Origin: Paenibacillus arenilitoris
GTDB taxonomy: Bacteria; Bacillota; Bacilli; Paenibacillales; Paenibacillaceae
Assembly: GCF_014705655.1 (NCBI RefSeq)
Contig: NZ_JACXIY010000001.1
Location: 1 to 64,000, forward strand
Direction of reading: 5' to 3'
Length of the DNA: 64,000 nt
Within the stretch, counting starts at the first letter, position 1, and the number at the start of each line of letters is the position of its first letter. A program made the position numbers and the translations under genes. Positions 51,952-59,813 of the stretch are shown one piece after another. A model generated the notes under the pieces. The model was not told the origin of the DNA, did not search any database, and worked only from the letters and a program-made list of their open reading frames with translations.

Positions 51952-53652
51952 ATGACCAGGAAATTATGGGTATCCGGTCTGGCGACGCTCGCGCTCGTCG
52001 CGGGAACGCTGCTGTCGGGCTGTTCGAACAATGGAGAGAACGCCGGCTCGAATGGAGGAACAGACCGGAATTCCGGGGCATCGACGGACGGCGGGCCGAA
52101 GGAAGCGGAGCGCAAGGACATCTCCGTCATGATCTACGACCGAGGCCGCGTAACGCCGGACCAGGGGACGATCGAGGAGAACTTCTGGACGAAGTGGATG
52201 AACGAGAACGGGCCGGCCAACGTCAAGTACGTGGCGATCCCGCGCTTCGAATCCGCGGATAAGCTGAACGTGCTGTACGCTTCGGGCAGCGCTCCCGACC
52301 TGATTTTGGAATACAACCAGAAGATTCGCAATCCGCTCTACCAGCAGAAGCAATTGCTGCCCCTCGACGATCTGATCGACGAATACAGCGTCGAGTACAA
52401 GCAATACATGGAAAAGTATCCGATCTTGAGGAAGGCGGGTACGGAGAGCGACGGCAAGCTGTACTACTTCGGCAAAGTGAACTACGTCACTCCGAATCGC
52501 GGCGTTTTGATCCGTAAGGATTGGCTCGACAAGCTGAATCTGTCGATGCCCAAGACGACGGAAGAGCTGTATAACGTCGTGAAGGCGTTCGCGGAGCAGG
52601 ATCCGGACGACAATGGCAAGAAGGATACGTACGGCATCGCGCTTAGCGGCGATACGGTGGCGAGCCTGCAGCAAATGTTCGGCGCGACGAGCAAGTGGGC
52701 CGTTCAGAACGGCGAGCTCGCCGTCGACTGGAACCGAAGCACCGACTACACGGCGTTCGCGAAGCGACTGTTCGACGAAGCGCTCATCGACCGCGATTTC
52801 TCGACGGACAACGGCACGAAGGCGAAGCAGGACTTCATTAACGGCAAGCTGGGCATATTCGGCTTCCTCAACGATCCCGTGCAGGCGCAGTTGCAGTTGA
52901 TCGATCCGCTGAAGAAGAATGTGCCGGCAGCCGAGCTTGCGTTCCTGCCATATCCGACAAGTCCGGAAGGCACTTTCCTGCCGACGTTGAGAAATCCGGT
53001 GCAATCGCCTGGGGCGATCAGCGCGACGGCGAAAAATCCCGATTCGGTCATGAAATACGTCGACTTCTTGCTGAACGAGAGCACGTCGAACGCCTTGTCT
53101 TATGGCGTGGAAGGCACGCATTACGAAACGGCGGAAGGCTGCCCGGCCATTATCGACACGGACAAGGCACAGAAGGAAGTCTCTTACTTAACCGGCGACA
53201 TGCGGCTGCTTACCGCCAGCGGCGGGGAGATCACGAAATGCGATATGCCGCTCATGCAATATAAGAACGACGAGCGCAAGCAGGAATACCAAGATTTCTA
53301 TGATTCTTTTATCGATACGTATATGACGTTCGACCGCGCTTATCCGGAGCTGACCTTATCCGAGCTGATGCCGACTTTGCCGAACGATCTGGCAACGATC
53401 GAATCGAACGCCGACAAAACGATGAAGGATATTTGGCTGAAGGCAATCGTCGGCGGGTCGAAGTACACGGTCGAGAAAGCGCTGGAGGACGCACGGAAGG
53501 AATGGGATGCCGCCGGCGGCAAGCAAGTCGAAGATTGGTATAAGAACTGGTACGAGAACGACAAGGACAAAGCCATTCTTGCGGACGAGGTCATCGATCT
53601 CGCGAAACAGACGTACGACGATTACAAGACGATCCGTTCAGAACTGAACTAA
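51952..53652 (+). CDS. Extracellular sugar-binding lipoprotein (module 3)
   Basis: Solute-binding lipoprotein of 566 residues, the longest of the three. Lipobox LLSGC at Cys24, a Gly/Asn/Ser linker, then the family 1 solute-binding fold including DPDDNGKKDTYG, a calcium-loop-like element. The end (AAGGKQVEDWYKNWYEND) closely resembles the truncated minus-strand remnant at 37947. AAAGGGGAAATG precedes the start. It should deliver the oligosaccharides processed by the GH105-type enzyme encoded downstream. Confidence 0.92.
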   Translation: MTRKLWVSGLATLALVAGTLLSGCSNNGENAGSNGGTDRNSGASTDGGPKEAERKDISVMIYDRGRVTPDQGTIEENFWTKWMNENGPANVKYVAIPRFESADKLNVLYASGSAPDLILEYNQKIRNPLYQQKQLLPLDDLIDEYSVEYKQYMEKYPILRKAGTESDGKLYYFGKVNYVTPNRGVLIRKDWLDKLNLSMPKTTEELYNVVKAFAEQDPDDNGKKDTYGIALSGDTVASLQQMFGATSKWAVQNGELAVDWNRSTDYTAFAKRLFDEALIDRDFSTDNGTKAKQDFINGKLGIFGFLNDPVQAQLQLIDPLKKNVPAAELAFLPYPTSPEGTFLPTLRNPVQSPGAISATAKNPDSVMKYVDFLLNESTSNALSYGVEGTHYETAEGCPAIIDTDKAQKEVSYLTGDMRLLTASGGEITKCDMPLMQYKNDERKQEYQDFYDSFIDTYMTFDRAYPELTLSELMPTLPNDLATIESNADKTMKDIWLKAIVGGSKYTVEKALEDARKEWDAAGGKQVEDWYKNWYENDKDKAILADEVIDLAKQTYDDYKTIRSELN

Positions 53653-53773
53653 CGAGTCTAAGAGACGAGAGACCTTGGAGTCTCGCGAGCTCAAACTAGA
53701 CGGAAGGAGGAAAGGCTGGCGCTTCGGCGTCCGGTTCTTGCCTCCTTCTTCACGCCCTGGAGGAATGACGCTC

Positions 53774-53914
53774 ATGACCAATATCATCTACATGCAAACC
53801 CGCGACAAGGGGATTCAGCCGTACGGCCATCCGGTCGAGACGCCCCGGCTGATGGAGCCGGCGCGTTTCGGGCACGTCATCTATCCGCCTTATGAAGAGG
53901 GGGCGGGAGCATGA
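53774..53914 (+). CDS. 46-residue hypothetical protein upstream of the GH105 gene
   Basis: A short frame beginning MTNIIYMQTRDKGIQPYG and ending in ...YPPYEEGAGA. GGAGGA at 53759-53764 is 9 nt before ATG 53774, and its stop overlaps the ATG of the GH105-type gene (ATGA at 53911-53914). It therefore probably couples translation into that gene. It could be a real small protein or a leader peptide; no family is recognised. ATG 53765 and an upstream GTG/ATG in the same frame have worse ribosome-binding sites. Confidence 0.55.
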   Translation: MTNIIYMQTRDKGIQPYGHPVETPRLMEPARFGHVIYPPYEEGAGA

Positions 53915-56082
53915 CGACGTTATTTCCGAAGCACCGAAGCGCGGCGGTTCGACTCGGCCATGACGATATCGACGGCGTCATACGCTTAATTGCGGGCAAG
54001 TATATGGGCGACCACCCGCCGCTCCCTTACGTATACCGAGCGTTCCGGACCGGCGGCGTGCGGCAGGAGGCGGACGGACGCTTTGACCTGAATCTGCGGG
54101 AGCGGCTCCCCGGCTCCGAGTACGGGCAATCCGCCTTCGCGCTCGGGCTCGTCTGGAGCGACGAGAAGCGTTGGATCGAGCTGGCGGTCAGCTGCTACGG
54201 CCCTATGAAGCTGTGGGTGAACCGTATGCCCGTCTACAAGTCGGGCATCGCGGAAGAGGTCAACCGCGAGGTCGTGAAGACGTTCGGCGTCGAGCTGGAG
54301 GAAGGCTGGAACGAGCTCTGTCTTCAGCTGCGCGACGCTCCGTCCGGCTTCGGCTGCCTGATCGGATCGGCGAGGAGCAAGTGGGTGCCTCTCGACGTGC
54401 TGTCGCCGTTCCGCGAGCGCGAGGGAGAAGCGGGCTGGGTATATTCCGAACCCGGGCGGGAGAGCTGGCGCGACGCAGGGAAGGCGCTGCCGGACGCGCT
54501 GGAAGCCGAAGCGGTTAGCGGCCTGATCTGGCATCCGCGCGAAGCAGCTTCGTCGGACGGCGGCACCGGCGCCTTCACGCTCTGGTGGAGCAAGCTCCGT
54601 CAGCCGTATGCCAGGGCCGTCGACGTTCGTTTCAAGGGTGACGCGGCCGGCACCGCAAGTCTGTACGTGGACGGGAAGCTCGTGCGCGAGGGATTCGGCA
54701 GGGCTCTGGAAGCAGATTTGCGGCTGGATTACGGCGATCATGACGTCGTCCTGATCGCCGACGCTCCTGTCACGCTCGGCGCGTCTTGCGCAGCCGGAGA
54801 CGATGGCAGTCCTTCCGGGCTGTCATTCGCGTGCCCGCATCCGGTTCACGGCTTCGCGGGCGCATGGCTGACGCTCGGCGGCTTCGACGAGCCGCCGGCG
54901 GACATCGCTCGCGAAGGTCCCGCCATCGCGAAGCTGTACGCGAATCGGGGGGATTCCCGGTATTGGCGGACGGACGACGGCGCGGCGGTGCGGCCCTACA
55001 TCGCGAACAAGCTGTTCGGACGGTGGACCTACCCGCTCGGCGTGACGCTGTACGGCTTGCTGCGGGCGGGCGAGCATTTGAAGCGGGAGGACATCTCCGC
55101 TTACGCGGCGTCGCACCTGCAGGCATGCGTTGACACTTACGCGTATTCGCGCTGGGATGGGGAGACGCAAGGATATCCGTCCGTCAACCATCAGCTCGTC
55201 GAGATGGCGATGCTGGACGATTGCGGCTCCTGCGGCTCGGCGATGCTGGAGGCGGCGAAGCGGTCGCTGGTCGGCGGCTGGGAGCAGGCGGCGGAGGACA
55301 TCGCCGATTACATGCTTCGCCGGCAGGAGCGGAAGCCGGATGGTGCGTATTACCGCAGGCAGATCGGCTATTTCATGGAGAACACGATGTGGGCGGACGA
55401 TCTCTACATGAGCGTGCCGTTCCTGATCCGTTACGCGGAGCTGGCCGGACAGCCGGAAGGTCTGGACGAGGCGGCGCGGCAGTTCCTGCTGTTCCGCGAT
55501 TACTTGTATATGCCGGCGAAACGGCTGATGAGCCATGTCTACGACTTCAAATACGGCACGCCGACGTACGTGCCTTGGGGGCGGGGCAACGGCTGGGTGC
55601 TGTTCTCCTTGTCCGAGCTGCTGGAAGCTCTCCCGAGGCGGCATGCCGCGCACGGGGAACTGCTTGGCTTCTTCCGGGAGCTGAGCGCCGGCGTGCTGGA
55701 CGTGCAGGGCGCAAGCGGCCTATGGCATCAAGTGCTGGACGAACCGGACGCTTACGAGGAGACGTCTTGCACGGCGATGTTCGTCTACGCTTACGCCAGA
55801 GGCCTCCGTCTGGGTCTGCTCCCCGAGAAGCAGGGCTACGAGCGCGCCGCGGAGCGAGGTTGGCGCGCGCTCGCCGAGCGGTCGATCGACGAATCGGGCA
55901 ACGTGCACGGCGTCTGCGTCGGTTCCCGCTACGCCTTTTCGTCGGACTATTACAAGAATGAGCTGCCGTGGGCGACGAACGACACGCATGGCATCGGCAT
56001 TGTCATGCTTGCGGGAGTTGAAATCGCCAAGCTGCGAGAATCTTATGCCAATAAGGCGAGCGAAGGAGAGGGCGAAGCATGA
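53911..56082 (+). CDS. GH105-type unsaturated uronyl hydrolase with N-terminal beta-sandwich region
   Basis: Cytoplasmic glycoside hydrolase of 723 residues without a signal peptide. The C-terminal half (about 360-720) is the alpha/alpha-barrel of GH88/GH105 enzymes such as YteR/YesR, which remove the unsaturated uronic acid left by polysaccharide lyases. Visible motifs are MENTMWADDLYMSVPFL with probable catalytic Asp at 496, and YVPWGRGNGWVLFSLSELL. About 350 residues precede the barrel and look like beta-sandwich domains; typical GH105 proteins are near 370 residues, so this is roughly double length. It overlaps neighbours on both sides by ATGA. Its presence implies that the imported sugars are lyase products. 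Confidence 0.85.
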   Translation: MTTLFPKHRSAAVRLGHDDIDGVIRLIAGKYMGDHPPLPYVYRAFRTGGVRQEADGRFDLNLRERLPGSEYGQSAFALGLVWSDEKRWIELAVSCYGPMKLWVNRMPVYKSGIAEEVNREVVKTFGVELEEGWNELCLQLRDAPSGFGCLIGSARSKWVPLDVLSPFREREGEAGWVYSEPGRESWRDAGKALPDALEAEAVSGLIWHPREAASSDGGTGAFTLWWSKLRQPYARAVDVRFKGDAAGTASLYVDGKLVREGFGRALEADLRLDYGDHDVVLIADAPVTLGASCAAGDDGSPSGLSFACPHPVHGFAGAWLTLGGFDEPPADIAREGPAIAKLYANRGDSRYWRTDDGAAVRPYIANKLFGRWTYPLGVTLYGLLRAGEHLKREDISAYAASHLQACVDTYAYSRWDGETQGYPSVNHQLVEMAMLDDCGSCGSAMLEAAKRSLVGGWEQAAEDIADYMLRRQERKPDGAYYRRQIGYFMENTMWADDLYMSVPFLIRYAELAGQPEGLDEAARQFLLFRDYLYMPAKRLMSHVYDFKYGTPTYVPWGRGNGWVLFSLSELLEALPRRHAAHGELLGFFRELSAGVLDVQGASGLWHQVLDEPDAYEETSCTAMFVYAYARGLRLGLLPEKQGYERAAERGWRALAERSIDESGNVHGVCVGSRYAFSSDYYKNELPWATNDTHGIGIVMLAGVEIAKLRESYANKASEGEGEA

Positions 56083-58652
56083 GGGGAACATTTATGAGCA
56101 ACGCACGCGTAACGAGCGGAGAGCCGATGCGGCAGTGGCTCTGCGCGGGACCGTTCGAGACGGACGTGTCCCGGCTATACGTCACCAATTACGAGGTGCC
56201 GCTGGAGCCGTTCCTGCCGATCATGAGAGAGGCGGAGCGGCAGGCGAGGGACTGCACGCCTGCGGAAGGTCATGCCGTGGAGCTGTTCGGGCAGACCTCT
56301 TCATGGGCGCTGAAGCGATGCGACCCGTCCGAGGCCAAGATGACCTGGGCGCGCTTCGGCGAATACGCGCGCTTCCTGACGACGTGCGCGTATGCGCGAG
56401 TCGTTGCCGACAAGGCGGGCACCTACCGGTTCCGCCTTTGGGCGGCGGGAAGCATCGTCGTATTCGCCGGCGGCAAGGAGTCGTTCCGCCACGAGCGGCT
56501 CGGGCGCACGGAGGGGGAATTCCGGTTCGAGGCCGAGCTGGGACAAGGCGCGAACGATCTGCTGGTCGTCCTTTGCAACGTTCATCTGCACTGCACGAAT
56601 TCGTTCATGCTGATTCCAGAGAGCGACGGCCTTGCGACCGAGCTGCCGCTCCTCGGAAATCCCGCCGGCCGCGAACGGATCGAAGCGGATTTCGCAAAAT
56701 TTTATTTGCGGCAATATGTCATGAGCGGCGAGGATCGGCTGACGCTCGAGACGGAGGGGAGTTTGGACGCTTCGGGCACTTGGCGGTTCTCCGTCTACCC
56801 GAGCGTCAAGGGCGTGAAGCTGTCCGCCGCGCCCGTCTGGTCGGCCTGCCGACGGCTTGTCGACGGCAGCCCGCAAGAGCTCTGCGGCTGCGCGGAGCTT
56901 AGCTCGCTTGGCGAATATTCGCTTTATATCGATTATGAAGCGGAGGACGGCTCGCGCGTCGAGGGCGTCCGGCTGACGTTCTACCGCATCGACTTCATCG
57001 ACTGCCCCAAGACGGCTTCGTTCGCGGAGCGGAAAGCCGATCTCATGCGCAGGTATGCCGGCGGCGAAGCGTTCGTTCCATCCGCTTACGGCACGGTGGC
57101 GAAGCGTAACGGCGTCTATCGCGAGTTGATCAAGCTTGCGCTCGGGGGCAAGCCCGACGAGAAGGCGATCGAGGAGACGATCGCCTACATCGACGGCAGA
57201 TACGACTGCGCGGATTTCGCGATGCATGGGCTGATCCGGCTGTATGCCAGGCACCGGAACGGCGTCGTGCTGCCGCAACAATTGCTGGCGTCGATGAAGC
57301 GCTGCATTCTGGAATTCAAGTATTGGGAGGACGAGCCCGGAAGATCGATGATGTTCACCAGGTCGGAGAATCACGAGATTCTCTTCTTCAGCGCGGAATA
57401 TTTGGCGGGGCTCCTGTTCCCGGAGGAGAACTTCGCGAACAGCGGCCAGAACGGCCTCTTCCATATTCAGAAGGGCAAGTCGATGACGGAGCGCTGGATT
57501 AAGGAGAAGGGAACCTACGGCTACATGGAGTGGCACTCGAACACGTATTACGAAGAAGACTTGCTCGCGCTGCTCAATCTGTACGACTTTGCCGAGAGCA
57601 ACAGCTACCTGCGCATACTCGCCAAGCAGCTGATCGATCTGACCGTCTTCATTATCGCCACCCACAGCCACAAGGGCGTCATGGGCACGACCCACGGCAG
57701 ATGCTACGAGGAGACGGTCATCCATCCGGAGCTTGAGGCGATGAGCCATCTCAACTGGCTGTTGTTCGGAGCGCCGAAGCGGCTGCGCGCCGACAGATTG
57801 TCCATCGGCGCGGCCGCGCTTATTGACAGCGGCTACGAACCCGATCCGGCGCTCGAAGCGATCGCAAGCGACGAATCGGAGAGGCTCACGCTGACCCGAA
57901 TGGGACTGTTCCCGCACGAGGGACTCGGCGGAGTCAATTGCTCTACGTACCGGACGAAGGACTATATGGTATCCGGTCTGGTCGAATCGCAGGCGGGCAG
58001 GCACGGCCATCAGGTGCAGGCGGGCCAGGTGCTTCTGGACGGAAGCCTTCCGGTGTTCGTCACATGCTTCGACAATAAGTCCGAGTCGACGCGTCCCTCC
58101 TACTGGGGCGGCCAATACGTTATGCCGAAGACGATCGCCTGCCGGAACGTGCTCGCCTACGTCTACCGGATCGACGGCCCGATCGGTTACACGCACTGCT
58201 ACTTCCCTTTCGAGCAGTTCGACGAGACGCGGGATGCGGGCAAGTGGCTGTTCGGCAGGAAGGGCCGCGCTTACGTCGCGGCGTATTCGCTGAAGCCTTG
58301 CGAGCGAACCATATCCGGCAAATATAAGAACCGGGAGCTCATATGCTACGACAAGCGCAACATCTGGATCATCGAAGCGGGCAGCGAGGCGCAGCACGGA
58401 TCGTTCGACGCGTTCGTTCAAGCCGTCGCCAATGCCAGGCTGATCGAAGCCGGCGACGAGGTAGACTATGCGTCTCCGCTTGCCGGCGAATTGCGGCTTA
58501 GCTGGGAACGAACATGCCTGCGGGACGGCGAGCCGGTGCTGGCGGATAACTATCCGCTCATCCGTAACGAGCTCGCCGAGAGCGAGTACGGCAGCGGGTT
58601 GTCCGAATTGCGGCTAGGCGGCAAGAAGCGGATTTTGAATTTCAAGCTATAG
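56079..58652 (+). CDS. Large cytoplasmic protein of unknown family, probable alpha/alpha-toroid enzyme
   Basis: An 857-residue protein without signal peptide or membrane segment. The N-terminal third, starting MRQWLCAGPFETD near residue 11, is beta-rich. The middle (about 340-620) is helical with conserved-looking motifs SENHEILFFSAEYLAG (429), EWHSNTYYEEDLLALL (484) and GTTHGRCYE (536), the pattern of an alpha/alpha-toroid with an active-site cleft. The C-terminal part is beta-rich (GRHGHQVQAGQVLLDG). I recall similar motifs in large uncharacterised proteins of other phyla but cannot name a CAZy or Pfam family. Its ATG overlaps the GH105 stop, so it most likely acts on the same imported oligosaccharide. 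Function is inferred from context only. ATG 56094 is an alternative start. Confidence 0.8.
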   Translation: MRGTFMSNARVTSGEPMRQWLCAGPFETDVSRLYVTNYEVPLEPFLPIMREAERQARDCTPAEGHAVELFGQTSSWALKRCDPSEAKMTWARFGEYARFLTTCAYARVVADKAGTYRFRLWAAGSIVVFAGGKESFRHERLGRTEGEFRFEAELGQGANDLLVVLCNVHLHCTNSFMLIPESDGLATELPLLGNPAGRERIEADFAKFYLRQYVMSGEDRLTLETEGSLDASGTWRFSVYPSVKGVKLSAAPVWSACRRLVDGSPQELCGCAELSSLGEYSLYIDYEAEDGSRVEGVRLTFYRIDFIDCPKTASFAERKADLMRRYAGGEAFVPSAYGTVAKRNGVYRELIKLALGGKPDEKAIEETIAYIDGRYDCADFAMHGLIRLYARHRNGVVLPQQLLASMKRCILEFKYWEDEPGRSMMFTRSENHEILFFSAEYLAGLLFPEENFANSGQNGLFHIQKGKSMTERWIKEKGTYGYMEWHSNTYYEEDLLALLNLYDFAESNSYLRILAKQLIDLTVFIIATHSHKGVMGTTHGRCYEETVIHPELEAMSHLNWLLFGAPKRLRADRLSIGAAALIDSGYEPDPALEAIASDESERLTLTRMGLFPHEGLGGVNCSTYRTKDYMVSGLVESQAGRHGHQVQAGQVLLDGSLPVFVTCFDNKSESTRPSYWGGQYVMPKTIACRNVLAYVYRIDGPIGYTHCYFPFEQFDETRDAGKWLFGRKGRAYVAAYSLKPCERTISGKYKNRELICYDKRNIWIIEAGSEAQHGSFDAFVQAVANARLIEAGDEVDYASPLAGELRLSWERTCLRDGEPVLADNYPLIRNELAESEYGSGLSELRLGGKKRILNFKL

Positions 58653-58702
58653 GGCGCTGAGTGGCGAGCAGGTTCTCGGCAAAGTCATTCAATCCTGTGA
58701 GA

Positions 58703-59704
58703 ATGAGGAGAGGGACGCATGGCATTTTGGAGAAAACCGGAAAGCTATCGCCATATGCTTCGGCTGCAGGCGTAAGGCCCGTCCGGTTCACCGACAAGCA
58801 GCTCAAGCATTTCGAGAGCAATGAAGCGCAATTGCTGCGGGCTCGCTGTCCTGCCGGCGTCTGCCTGGCCGTGGACACGGACGCCGCGTGGTTGGAGCTC
58901 GAGCTTTTAGTGGAGGGGGCTGCGCGCGCCTACGCGCAGGCGACGGCGATCGTCCGCGACCGATGGGCCGATTCGGTCTCGCTCGGACGAATCGGCGCGT
59001 TGCCGCATACAGCCGTGCTGAAGCTCCCGCTAGAGCCGCCTGCCGCAGCAGGGGAGCTGCGGCGCGTCGAGGCGCATCTTCCCCAGGCGGCATGCTTAAC
59101 CGTTGTGGACGTGCGGCTGCCCCCGGGGGCCTTCGCCGCTCCGGCGAAGGAGCGGCCCGGCCGGCGGCTGCTCTGCCTCGGCGATTCGATCACACAGGGG
59201 CTCGAATCCCGCAATCCGGTCGGTACGTACCCGATTCGGCTCGCGCGCCTGCTGAACGCCGAGCTGCTCAATCAAGGCGTGGGAGGACTTGTATTCGATC
59301 CCGACAGCTTCGATCCGGAGCTCCCGTTCGAGCCCGATCTGATCACGATTGCTTATGGCGTGAACGATTGGGCGAAGGATGCGCCGGCAGCCGAGATCGA
59401 GAATCGGGCGCAGCGGTATATGGAGCGGGTATGCGCCAGGTATGCGGGCGTGCCCGTGCTGGTCATCACGCCGATCTGGCATCGCGAGGAGGAGCTCGCG
59501 AAGGCTGCCGGCACGCTCGCCGACGTTCGCGCCGCGATCACTCGCGTCGCTTCTGGATTTGCGCAAGCCCGCGTCGTCGACGGCTCTAAGCTCGTGCCGT
59601 GCCTGCCGCATCTATTCGCAGACGGCGTGCATCCGACCGAAGAGGGCTTCGGCCACTACGCCGCCGAGCTCTATCGATATGCGGCAACCGCGATTCGCCG
59701 TTGA
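58703..59704 (+). CDS. SGNH/GDSL hydrolase with a probable 5' frameshift
   Basis: Esterase of about 330 residues. The C-terminal 190 residues form the SGNH fold: block I LCLGDSITQG (Ser codon 59186-59188), block III GVND, and catalytic Asp/His in FADGVHP. The N-terminal part is a beta-sandwich. The uninterrupted frame begins at ATG 58703, which has no good ribosome-binding site. A better start, ATG 58719 with GAGGAGAGG upstream, lies in another frame that reads MAFWRKPESYRHMLRLQ and stops at TAA 58773-58775. One extra base near 58769-58771 would join that start to VRPVRFTDKQL. A single-base deletion, real or a sequencing error, is therefore likely. Probably removes acetyl groups in the module 3 pathway. 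Confidence 0.8.
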   Translation: MRRGTHGILEKTGKLSPYASAAGVRPVRFTDKQLKHFESNEAQLLRARCPAGVCLAVDTDAAWLELELLVEGAARAYAQATAIVRDRWADSVSLGRIGALPHTAVLKLPLEPPAAAGELRRVEAHLPQAACLTVVDVRLPPGAFAAPAKERPGRRLLCLGDSITQGLESRNPVGTYPIRLARLLNAELLNQGVGGLVFDPDSFDPELPFEPDLITIAYGVNDWAKDAPAAEIENRAQRYMERVCARYAGVPVLVITPIWHREEELAKAAGTLADVRAAITRVASGFAQARVVDGSKLVPCLPHLFADGVHPTEEGFGHYAAELYRYAATAIRR

Positions 59705-59740
59705 CGATGTTGCCAAAGTTGGCGGGCGAGGCGAAAATAC

Positions 59741-59783
59741 GAACAACCCTCCGAATCCGCTGAGCAGTTCCGGAGGGTTGTTC
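59741..59783. terminator. Bidirectional terminator between convergent genes
   Basis: A perfect 13-bp stem, GAACAACCCTCCG (59741-59753) with CGGAGGGTTGTTC (59771-59783), lies between the plus-strand SGNH gene and the minus-strand glucan-synthase-like gene and can serve both. Confidence 0.8.
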
Positions 59784-59813
59784 ATGCTGCTGTTTGAAGC
59801 CTATGGTTCTTGC

